Below, piece after piece: positions 1 through 6,479 of a stretch of DNA of 27,562 nt. A program made the translations under genes and the position numbers. The stretch spans positions 1 to 27,562 of IMG/VR virus record IMGVR_UViG_3300036985_007210; one strand, 5' to 3'. The DNA is from a virus. Under the pieces are notes generated by a model. The model was not told the origin of the DNA. It saw only the letters and a list, made by a program, of their open reading frames with translations, and made no database searches. Every line of letters begins with the position of its first letter. Positions within the stretch are counted from its first letter, which is position 1.

Positions 1-1
1 T

Positions 2-517
2 ATTACGCCCGGTGGAAAGGCTATTCCTTATCACGCTAGCATTCGTATTCGACTTACGTCGGGAACGCAAGTTAAGGACAAAAAGGGAAATGTCATCGGC
101 ATCCACGTCATTATGACGATCAAGAAGAACAAAGTTGCGCCGCCTTTTAAGAAGTATGAGTTTGACATCATCTTCGGTAAGGGAATTGTTGAACATGAGT
201 ACGTGTTCGATGAGTTAAGGTCTTATTGCGCAGACAACAAAGTGTATTGCGAATACAAAAATGAAAGTGGCGTTTCAAAAAAAGCAGAAATTTCGATTTC
301 AGGAGCTCAATCTTGGCGAGAATTGAATGTTGTTGACGCTGAAACTGGTGAAGTTTTCATAGAAAAGAAATTCTATAAATCTGAATTTGATCAAATCATG
401 ATCGATCCGTTGTTTAAACTTTTTGTTGACAAGGTGATTGATGCTGCGTATACGATTGTTCCATTTGACAAAACTTCAGAGGGTGAATCACCTGAGACTG
501 ATGAAGGTGTCGAGTGA
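2..517 (+). CDS. recA: RecA/UvsX-family recombinase, C-terminal part (5' end outside window)
   Basis: The reading frame is open from the window edge, so the start and the Walker motifs are missing. Visible first is a segment resembling the end of the RecA L2 DNA-binding loop and following strand (GGKAIPYHASIRIRL). It is followed by a basic KKNKVAPPFKK stretch and DIIFGKGI, which match the RecA pattern VKNKIAAPFKQ...FQILYGEGI. The family forms ATP-dependent filaments on single-stranded DNA and drives strand exchange, which large phages use for recombination-dependent replication and repair. The C-terminal ~80 residues are less recognisable and end in an acidic tail (EGESPETDEGVE), a common trait of RecA C-termini. 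The stop overlaps the GTG start of dut. The core resembles cellular RecA more than T4 UvsX, but a partial sequence cannot settle that. Confidence 0.85.
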   Translation: MTPGGKAIPYHASIRIRLTSGTQVKDKKGNVIGIHVIMTIKKNKVAPPFKKYEFDIIFGKGIVEHEYVFDELRSYCADNKVYCEYKNESGVSKKAEISISGAQSWRELNVVDAETGEVFIEKKFYKSEFDQIMIDPLFKLFVDKVIDAAYTIVPFDKTSEGESPETDEGVE

Positions 518-966
518 TTGGTGAAGATATCATCGTAAAAGTTCACCGAACGAAGAATGTTCCAATTCCTGAATATCAAACGCCGGGTTCTGCAGGATGT
601 GATGTGGTTTGGCCTGGCCCGGGAAGCGTGATAATTCGTCCGGGTGAGAGAGTATTATTGGACTCTGGGCTTAAACTAGAGTTTTCTAGTGGTCACGAAT
701 GTCAAATCAGGTCAAGATCTGGGCTAGCGAACAGTCATGGGCTTATAGTGTTAAATGCACCCGCGACGATTGATAGTGACTTTCGAGGCGAGCTTAAGGT
801 GTTGATGTATAACTCCGGGACAAAACCGATTACGATTAATCGCGGCGATAGATTTGCCCAATTAGTGTTTGCTCCAGTTACACGAGCAACGTTTGTAGAA
901 GTAGCAGAAGGTGATCAGACAGTGACACAAAGAGGCTCGGGTGGCTTAGGTTCAACGGGTGTCTGA
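514..966 (+). CDS. dut: dUTP diphosphatase (trimeric dUTPase)
   Basis: Hydrolyses dUTP to dUMP and PPi, keeping uracil out of DNA and supplying dUMP for ThyX. All five motifs of the homotrimeric family are present in order: motif I PGSAGCDV (~25-32), motif II RSRSGLA (~66-72), motif III NAPATIDSDFRGE (~80-92), motif IV GDRFAQLVFAP (~111-121) and the C-terminal P-loop-like motif V RGSGGLGSTG (~140-149). Motif III has Ala where Gly is usual (normally P-G-T-I-D). The length of 150 residues is normal. The GTG start overlaps the preceding stop (GTGA), and the gene ends inside the start of the exonuclease gene, which implies translational coupling. Confidence 0.97.
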   Translation: MIGEDIIVKVHRTKNVPIPEYQTPGSAGCDVVWPGPGSVIIRPGERVLLDSGLKLEFSSGHECQIRSRSGLANSHGLIVLNAPATIDSDFRGELKVLMYNSGTKPITINRGDRFAQLVFAPVTRATFVEVAEGDQTVTQRGSGGLGSTGV

Positions 967-1936
967 AAATATTGATCGTCCAATTCTGATAGTTGACGTA
1001 ATGAATTTGTTTATGCGTTGCTATGCAGCATTTCCACAGATGTCGTTAAACGGCTATCAGATGGGCGGTTGTATTGGATTTCTAAAAACGTTGCGGCGGC
1101 TTGTGAATGAAATGCAACCTAAAGCCGTGTATCTTGCATGGGAAGGTGGAGGTTCACAACGTCGTCGAAAGATCTTTCCAGAATACAAACTAAAGCGTCA
1201 ACCAATGAGACTAAACCGGTTTTACGGTGACGATATCCCAGATTCGTCTGATAATGAAAAACATCAAGTCTTCGTGCTTTTAAACATGTTGAAACGTATT
1301 CCAGTCTGTCAATTGTACGTTTCAGATTGTGAAGGTGATGATTTGATTGCTTACCTGTGTCGCAAGTTTGCAAGCGAACAAAAGATCGTCGCATCGTCTG
1401 ACAAAGACATGTATCAGTTGCTAGATGAAAACACGAAAGTGTATAGCTTTCACAAGAAAACGTTTGTCACAGAAACAGACATTCTTACAACGTTTCGTGT
1501 TCGAGCTCAAAATTTTGCATTAGCAAAAGCATTGTGCGGTGATTTTGGTGACAACGTCCCAGGCATAAAAGGTTGCGGTTTCAAGACAGTTTCAAAGTTG
1601 TATCCATTCTTGGGAACTGAATCGAATGTTATGTTACAGGACGTAATTGATTATGCTGCGAGTCACAAAGATGAGTCTCGAATTCATAAGCGAGTTTATG
1701 AACAACAGGAAGATTTAAGAAGAAATTGGTCGTTAGTCTTTTTAGACGGCAGCATGCTTTCTGCAACACAGGCATCGTCTGTTGATTATGTCATTGCGTC
1801 ATCACAGCCTAAGGTTGACAAAATGGGTTTCGTTAAACAGCTTGTGAAGGAAGGCATCGGAGATTTTGATGTCGAAGGATTTTTTTACGCGTTCAATTGT
1901 ATTGAAGGCATTGCATATAAAACTGGAGATGATTGA
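959..1936 (+). CDS. 5'-3' exonuclease / flap endonuclease (T4 RNase H / T5 D15 type)
   Basis: PIN-like FEN nuclease that removes RNA primers and 5' flaps on the lagging strand. Acidic metal ligands are visible: VDVMN (D13), the DCEGDD cluster (~123-128) and SSDKDM (~147-151). A helix-3-turn-helix DNA-binding segment follows at GDFGDNVPGIKGCGFKT (~194-210). The segment WEGGGSQRRRKIFPEYK (~61-77) matches the helical arch start, where the family has a basic 'rr..ypeYK' run. The 325-residue length is close to T4 RNase H (305). The GTG start overlaps the dut stop by 8 nt, and the stop overlaps the helicase ATG (TGATG). It sits between dut and the replicative helicase, as expected for a replication operon. 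Confidence 0.93.
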   Translation: MSENIDRPILIVDVMNLFMRCYAAFPQMSLNGYQMGGCIGFLKTLRRLVNEMQPKAVYLAWEGGGSQRRRKIFPEYKLKRQPMRLNRFYGDDIPDSSDNEKHQVFVLLNMLKRIPVCQLYVSDCEGDDLIAYLCRKFASEQKIVASSDKDMYQLLDENTKVYSFHKKTFVTETDILTTFRVRAQNFALAKALCGDFGDNVPGIKGCGFKTVSKLYPFLGTESNVMLQDVIDYAASHKDESRIHKRVYEQQEDLRRNWSLVFLDGSMLSATQASSVDYVIASSQPKVDKMGFVKQLVKEGIGDFDVEGFFYAFNCIEGIAYKTGDD

Positions 1937-2730
1937 TGATTGATGGTCAACTGATCGCAGGAACAAAGAAGCCAACATTTGGTGATTATGGTCGCGGATT
2001 TCAAGAAAAAATCTTGCAGGCGTTATTGTCAGATCAAATGTGGGCAGACCAACTCGTTGAAGTGTTGGATGTTTCGTATTTTGACGTGAAGTATCTCGAG
2101 TTTTTAGCAGATCGTTACTTTGGACACGCAAAAAAATATAAGGTGTTTCCAACGCTGCAGCTTCTAGTGACCATCATTCGTGATGAGCTTAGGACTGGAA
2201 CCGACGTTGTTTTGAGAGATCAAATCATTGACTATTTGACGCGAATGCGTTCAAATCCGGATCCCGGTGATCTTCCTTATGTTAAGGAGAAGACATTAGA
2301 TTTCTGTAGAAAACAAGCGCTAAAACAAGCGCTTGAAAATGCCGTGGATCAGATCCAGGCTGAAAAATACGAACAAATCGTTGAAGGTATTAAAAAGGCT
2401 GTTTGTGTTGGAACGACACCACAATTAGGCCATGATTTCTTTCAAGACTATGAGGCTAGGTTTACTCATCTTGAAAGGAACGCTGTTGCAACTGGTTTAG
2501 CTGAAATTGATCAAAAGGAAATTTTAAACGGTGGCCTAGGCGCCGGCGAATTAGGTTGCATAGTTGCCAATACGGGCGTCGGCAAATGCTCTAATAGACA
2601 TTCATTGATACACATTAAATATGTCGGAATCAAAATCAATGGAATGCCTTTCAGACCATGGGATAGAGTCGCAACTAAACGAGGAATCGTCTTCGCAAAA
2701 GACGTCGTTGTAACAGACGAACTCGCTTAA
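1936..2730 (+). CDS. dnaB: Replicative DNA helicase (DnaB/T4 gp41-like), N-terminal half fused to N-fragment of a split intein
   Basis: Residues 1-217 are the helicase N-extein: a helical N-terminal domain, a linker, then the RecA-like core up to the Walker A loop (GLGAGELGCIVANTGVGK). At that point the next codon (2587) is Cys instead of the expected Ser/Thr, and an intein fragment of 47 residues follows before TAA. The other half, beginning exactly at the missing Ser of GK|S, is the gene at 3097-4341. Extein halves add up to about 474 residues, essentially the length of T4 gp41. Activity therefore requires protein trans-splicing to rebuild the P-loop. The ATG at 1936 is chosen because it overlaps the exonuclease stop and has GGAG 8 nt upstream; a TTG one codon earlier is less likely. 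Confidence 0.92.
   Translation: MIDGQLIAGTKKPTFGDYGRGFQEKILQALLSDQMWADQLVEVLDVSYFDVKYLEFLADRYFGHAKKYKVFPTLQLLVTIIRDELRTGTDVVLRDQIIDYLTRMRSNPDPGDLPYVKEKTLDFCRKQALKQALENAVDQIQAEKYEQIVEGIKKAVCVGTTPQLGHDFFQDYEARFTHLERNAVATGLAEIDQKEILNGGLGAGELGCIVANTGVGKCSNRHSLIHIKYVGIKINGMPFRPWDRVATKRGIVFAKDVVVTDELA
2587..2727 (+). other. Split intein, N-fragment (47 residues) in helicase Walker A
   Basis: It begins at C1 directly after ...TGVGK and runs to the TAA. C1 followed by S6-L-I-H-I fits intein block A (C...T/S-x-hydrophobic). No block B (TxxH) is present here; instead a block-B-like CSPEHIIM lies in the partner fragment. The break point is therefore far upstream of the canonical split (about 100 + 35 residues), as in the atypically split inteins with a short N-piece. 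Splicing chemistry is inferred from Cys1 here and His-Asn plus Ser at the partner's end. Confidence 0.8.
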
Positions 2731-3110
2731 ATGCCCAAGTTGTGATGCGAGTTATGAAAACGCGAATAGTCTCAAAACGCATGTTCGACGAAAACATGAT
2801 CGTGAAACGATGTTAAAAGTTCTAAAATGTGATGAAACTGAAACGCTCAAGTGCGAATTATGTGATTTTCGTTCAACCCAATTAGTTCGACATGTCACAA
2901 TGACTCACGATGTTTCAGTATCTGAATACCAAAAACGATATCCTAATGCAATTATGGGTATGTTTACGTCTAGTGTTCGTGTTAAGATGAAACGAACGTA
3001 AACTTAATGAGTTATGTGAAGCAGGTTATAAGGTCATTGTTGTTTGGGAATCTGAATGGCATCTTGATAAGATGACATGTATGAAAAGGATCAAAGATGC
3101 TTTCAATTGA
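2714..3110 (+). pseudogene. Relic of a C2H2 zinc-finger homing endonuclease between the helicase halves
   Basis: Frame 2 (2714-3001) encodes two zinc-finger-like units, KCPSCDASYENANSLKTHVRRKH and CELCDFRSTQLVRHVTMTH (second one C..C-12-H...H), followed by SVSEYQKRYPNAIMG, a phrase common after the fingers of phage Vsr-type homing endonucleases. It has no proper start before ATG 2810, which lies between the two fingers. Frame 3 then encodes ERKLNELCEAGYKVIVVWE and SEWHLDK up to TGA 3110. That is the typical C-terminus of the same nuclease family. The catalytic core that should join the two parts is missing, and the reading frame shifts. I read this as a dead endonuclease with an internal deletion. 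Its 3' end overlaps the partner ORF start (3097) by 14 nt. Confidence 0.75.
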
Positions 3111-3567
3111 ATTTTGCGATGTAGTAGAAACGCTTGAGATCGGTGAATTGTTCGAACAAGTTGGATTTTCCAACGATTCAAATCCCAGCGATGATTCTGG
3201 TGACAGTTACGTAGAAAACGTATGGGGAATTGAAACGCTTTCACTTGACATGTATTATCCGGTTGAGGGTTTTAGATGGACGAAACCAGAACGGCAAGTT
3301 AAGCTGTTTCACAGATCAACAAAAATTGTACTTGAGGATTGTGTTCCATTTCTACAATGCTCCCCAGAACATATCATCATGCGAAAAAACGGTGATGTTA
3401 ACGAATGGGTGAAGGTTGAAGATCTACAAAATAACAATTTGATCCTTACTCGTGAAGGTTGGAGAAGATGCGTTAGCGTTGAAACCGTTAATGAAATTGA
3501 ACGTCTTTGTGATATGCAAGTGTCGATTGCACACTCATATTTCGCTGATAACGTGTTATCTCATAAT
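3097..3567 (+). other. Split intein, C-fragment (157 residues) of the helicase intein
   Basis: Contains a block-B-like LQCSPEHIIM (~86-95), a G-D-V-N-E-W-V-K-V-E-D-L stretch, and the C-terminal blocks SIAHSYFADNVLSHN ending in the catalytic His-Asn. An acidic, Ser/Asp/Asn-rich insert near residues 25-40 may be a leftover linker at the fracture point. It is far longer than canonical C-inteins (~35-40 residues) because the gene was broken near the intein N-terminus. Confidence 0.8.
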
Positions 3568-4341
3568 TCACACTTTCTTACGGCACTTGGTGTTAACGCT
3601 TTGATCAATAACATTAACGTTCTTCATTACACGTTTGAGTTGTCTGAGGCTGCTGTTGGTCGACGTTACGATTCAAATCTTTGTGATATCGATTCAAACA
3701 ACGTGATTGCTGAAAAGGATAGCATCATTGAGAAATACAAATCAATGTCGCTTGGTGGTTTAAAGATCAAATATTTTCCAACGAATTCAGCGTCAATTTA
3801 TACGTTGCGAAGTCATATGGAACGTCTTGAATTGAAGGGATTCAAACCCGGACTTGTTCTTATCGATTACGCAGATATTATGCGTTCAACACGTCAGTAT
3901 GATTCGCTTCGTCATGAGCTTAAGTTAGTTTATGAAGAACTGCGAGGTTTTGCCGGCGAGAAAAAGCTTCCAGTTTGGACTGCTTCGCAAGCAAATAAAG
4001 AGAGTGCGAATAGTGATCTCGTTGATCTTGGCAACATGTCAGAAGCGTATGGAAAAGCAATGGTTGCTGACGTTGTATTGTCAATTTCTCGACGAGCTCA
4101 TGAGAAGTCTAGTGGTTATGGTCGGATTTTCGTAGCAAAAAATCGTGCCGGCCGCGATGGTATTGTTTTTCCAATTCGGATTGATACGTCAAAGAGTAAG
4201 TTTGAGATTATTGGAAAAGCTGCGAGTCCGGACGATGCTCGAAGCGAAGACGAAGTAGGACTTAAAGGTGCGCTTAAAAAGAAGTGGGAAGAGTTAAAGA
4301 ACGATGATACGCTACAACGACCTTCAGACACGATATCATGA
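3097..4341 (+). CDS. dnaB: C-fragment of split intein fused to C-terminal half of DnaB/gp41-like helicase
   Basis: Residues 1-157 are intein and residues 158-414 are helicase. The junction YFADNVLSHN|SHFLTALG has the intein C-terminal His-Asn and a Ser+1 that restores the Walker A GK-S of the partner ORF. Helicase features follow: HYTFELSE (after strand 2), Walker B-like LVLIDYADI, and the sensor segment VWTASQANKES. The start ATG 3097 has AAAGGA 6 nt upstream, located inside the endonuclease relic, so this half is independently translated. The stop overlaps a further ATG (ATGA, 4338). The protein is a hexameric 5'-3' helicase subunit that acts at the phage replication fork after trans-splicing with the 1936-2730 product. 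Confidence 0.92.
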   Translation: MLSIEFCDVVETLEIGELFEQVGFSNDSNPSDDSGDSYVENVWGIETLSLDMYYPVEGFRWTKPERQVKLFHRSTKIVLEDCVPFLQCSPEHIIMRKNGDVNEWVKVEDLQNNNLILTREGWRRCVSVETVNEIERLCDMQVSIAHSYFADNVLSHNSHFLTALGVNALINNINVLHYTFELSEAAVGRRYDSNLCDIDSNNVIAEKDSIIEKYKSMSLGGLKIKYFPTNSASIYTLRSHMERLELKGFKPGLVLIDYADIMRSTRQYDSLRHELKLVYEELRGFAGEKKLPVWTASQANKESANSDLVDLGNMSEAYGKAMVADVVLSISRRAHEKSSGYGRIFVAKNRAGRDGIVFPIRIDTSKSKFEIIGKAASPDDARSEDEVGLKGALKKKWEELKNDDTLQRPSDTIS

Positions 4342-4412
4342 CGATCATAGTTGGGCTGATAGGTATCAAGACCACGTGTGCACCTGTTTTACGAGAGACT
4401 GGCCACAATTGA
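4338..4412 (+). CDS. Possible 24-residue ORF, perhaps a gene remnant
   Basis: An ATG overlapping the helicase stop (ATGA) opens a 24-codon frame, MTIIVGLIGIKTTCAPV..., ending at TGA 4410-4412. The hydrophobic strand followed by Gly/Lys/Thr faintly resembles the start of a P-loop kinase (e.g. phage dNMP kinases), but no complete P-loop is present. It may be a remnant of a deleted gene or chance. It lies in the 87-nt gap before nrdJ. Confidence 0.25.
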   Translation: MTIIVGLIGIKTTCAPVLRETGHN

Positions 4413-4428
4413 CAAAGAAAGATCTTTG

Positions 4429-5610
4429 ATGAAGACATACAGCTATGACGAGGTTCGTGATGCATCGCTTGACTATTTCAAAGGAGACGAATTAGCTGCT
4501 GACGTATTCGTTGGCAAATATGCGTTGCAAGATCTTGCCGGGAACATTTATGAGAAAACACCATCCGAAATGCATCGTCGTATGGCAAAAGAGTTCGCGC
4601 GTATTGAGGCGAAGTATCCAAATGCGTTGACTGAAGACGCTGTGTTTAAGTTGTTTAATGATTGGACGATTGTACCGCAAGGGAGTCCGATGTCTGCACT
4701 CGGTAATCCTTATCAATTACAATCGTTAAGTAATTGCTTTGTCATTGAATCGCCTTATGATTCTTATGGTGGAATTCTTCACACCGATCAAGAAGAAGCG
4801 CAGATCATGAAACGCCGCGGCGGCGTTGGAATCGATGTTTCAACGTTACGACCGATTGGTTTACAGGTTGCAAACGCTGCTCGAACGACTGACGGTTTGG
4901 GCGTATTCATGGAACGTTATAGCAACACGTGTCGTGAGGTCGCTCAAGGTGGAAGACGCGGAGCGCTCATGCAGACCATTTCAGTACATCACCCAGACGT
5001 ATTGACGTTTATCAATATCAAACGCGATAGGTCAAAAGTCACTGGCGCAAACGTGTCTGTACGGGTTACTGACGAATTCATGAATGCTGTTGAAAAAGGT
5101 GAAAAGTACCAACAACGTTTTCCAGTTGAACTCAAATCGGGAGAAAAACCACAAGTAGAACGTTGGATCGATGCTAAGTCAGTGTGGTCTGACATCTGTT
5201 GCACGATGCGTGATTGTTCAGAACCAGGCATTCTTTTTTGGGACACAATCATCAAAAATTCGCCCGCGGACATCTATAAAAATTTTGGTTTTAAGACAAC
5301 GTCAACAAATCCATGTGTGGTTGGCTCAACATTAGTTGAAACAAATGCAGGCGTAAAAACAGTCAAAGAGTTAGCGGACATGAATGTGAAATTCTTTGTT
5401 AAGACTTATGATGAAAAACTAAACGCAGTTATCATGTCAAAAGCAACCGCGTTCAAAACTCGCGATAAGGCAAAAGTCTTACGTTTAAAGCTTAAGAATG
5501 GACGATCGATTCGTTTGACTGGTGATCATTTGGTTTACACGGATCATGGCTGGAAACGCGCCGACGCTCTAACGAAAGAAGACAAAGTTTTGTCTATTGA
5601 ATCCGTGTAA
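4429..5610 (+). CDS. nrdJ: Class II ribonucleotide reductase (NrdJ), N-terminal half fused to N-fragment of a split intein
   Basis: The N-extein is residues 1-295. Recognisable are SLSNCFVI (~97-104, the substrate-site Cys), RRGGVGIDVS, the GGRRGALMQTISVHHPD stretch, and DCSEPGILFWD. The extein stops at TSTNP, immediately before the catalytic Cys of the NPCxE active-site motif. A 98-residue intein fragment follows and ends at TAA. The partner ORF (6366-8096) resumes with CAELPLPPGDAC, so splicing rebuilds TNPCAEL. The enzyme reduces ribonucleotides using adenosylcobalamin in class II. ATG 4429 is preferred over an upstream GTG (4378), which would add 17 unrelated residues; upstream purines AAAGAAAGA may serve as ribosome binding site. 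Class II is supported by the C-half; class I NrdA is the alternative. Confidence 0.93.
   Translation: MKTYSYDEVRDASLDYFKGDELAADVFVGKYALQDLAGNIYEKTPSEMHRRMAKEFARIEAKYPNALTEDAVFKLFNDWTIVPQGSPMSALGNPYQLQSLSNCFVIESPYDSYGGILHTDQEEAQIMKRRGGVGIDVSTLRPIGLQVANAARTTDGLGVFMERYSNTCREVAQGGRRGALMQTISVHHPDVLTFINIKRDRSKVTGANVSVRVTDEFMNAVEKGEKYQQRFPVELKSGEKPQVERWIDAKSVWSDICCTMRDCSEPGILFWDTIIKNSPADIYKNFGFKTTSTNPCVVGSTLVETNAGVKTVKELADMNVKFFVKTYDEKLNAVIMSKATAFKTRDKAKVLRLKLKNGRSIRLTGDHLVYTDHGWKRADALTKEDKVLSIESV
5314..5607 (+). other. Split intein, N-fragment (98 residues) in the NrdJ active site
   Basis: Begins with CVVGSTLVET (block A) right after ...TNP and contains block B at LTGDHLVYTDHGWKRADAL (T..H present). 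The length matches canonical N-inteins (~90-105). It closely parallels the published NrdJ-1 type split inteins, which start CLVGSSE. The insertion is between Pro and the radical-bearing Cys, the most conserved point of the enzyme. Confidence 0.88.
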
Positions 5611-5623
5611 TATACATATTCAC

Positions 5624-6382
5624 ATGGATTGGTATGGAAAAGAAGTAGATGATCTCAAACTTCATCGAATTCGTGAATTGATTGATTTGTCATATGTTAA
5701 AGAACGTGTGATGAAAAAACGTTTAGATGTTTTCAATCTTTTTCAAGATGAATTGAAAAATGAGATCAGTAGTCTATATGAAGAATTCGGTCTTAAGACT
5801 ATGGTTAAATTGATTGGCTGTGATATGACATATACACGTATTCGTCGTATTTTACGTGATTTACACATAGATTTAAAGCAACGTACAGTCACAGATGACT
5901 TGCGACGTATACGTTCAATTAATGCTTATGCAAAGAAAAATTTTGTTGATTGGACTACAAAATCTTTTCAACGAAAAGAGCGAGGGGTACAGGGAATATA
6001 CGTTACAAGACACGGTGATGAAGTTTGGTTGCGAAGTAGTTGGGAATATGCGTATGCAAAATATCTTGACTCAATCTTAGCAAATTGGAAATTTGAAAAA
6101 GAATCATATCTTCTTTCTACTGGGGAAAGATATAGACCTGATTTTTTCATCTACGATCAAGAAGATCATCTCATTGAAATCGTTGAAGTTAAATCGCTTT
6201 ATTTTGAGACTGCGAAAAAAAGATTAGAAAAAGCGAAACTAGCATCGAAAGAATTTGACTTTTCTTTGAAAATCATAGATGAAAATGATCTTAATCAAAT
6301 TTACAATATGAAAAGTCTTCTTCGGGAATGGAAAAAAGTTCGTAGGTTACATAAGGATGAAAACAATGCCGCAATTCATTGA
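5624..6382 (+). CDS. Homing endonuclease, PD-(D/E)xK-like, between the nrdJ halves
   Basis: An N-terminal helical, HTH-like region (roughly the first 90 residues, including LKTMVKLIGCDMTYTRIRR) precedes a nuclease domain. Residue numbers here count from the upstream TTG at 5597: E150 in RSSWEYAYAKYLD, PD at 181-182 in RYRPDFFI, and E197-x-K199 in IVEVKS. This E...PD...ExK set is the catalytic core of PD-(D/E)xK nucleases and all residues are present, so the gene appears intact. The gene looks more A+T-rich than the reductase around it, consistent with transfer. The TTG start at 5597 (overlapping the N-half by 14 nt) is an alternative to ATG 5624; neither has a clear Shine-Dalgarno. The 3' end overlaps the C-half gene. 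It presumably cuts nrdJ alleles lacking the insertion. Confidence 0.82.
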   Translation: MDWYGKEVDDLKLHRIRELIDLSYVKERVMKKRLDVFNLFQDELKNEISSLYEEFGLKTMVKLIGCDMTYTRIRRILRDLHIDLKQRTVTDDLRRIRSINAYAKKNFVDWTTKSFQRKERGVQGIYVTRHGDEVWLRSSWEYAYAKYLDSILANWKFEKESYLLSTGERYRPDFFIYDQEDHLIEIVEVKSLYFETAKKRLEKAKLASKEFDFSLKIIDENDLNQIYNMKSLLREWKKVRRLHKDENNAAIH

Positions 6383-6479
6383 AATAGAAGAAATCGAAGA
6401 AGACGGTGAAGAAGCTGTCTATGATCTAAACGTACCAGAAACTAGTTGTTTTTTTGGTAATGAAATTTTAGTTCATAAC
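6366..6479 (+). other. Split intein, C-fragment (38 residues) of the NrdJ intein
   Basis: Block F/G pattern: EAVYDLNVPETSCFFGNEIL then V-H-N, followed by Cys+1. The length is that of canonical C-inteins, so this split intein is of the standard 98 + 38 architecture, unlike the one in the helicase. Confidence 0.88.

Noticed and set aside
2731-2745. Programmed +1 frameshift joining the helicase N-half to the zinc-finger frame at GCT TAA A
   Set aside because: The downstream product is itself frameshifted and lacks a catalytic core. A decayed gene is simpler.
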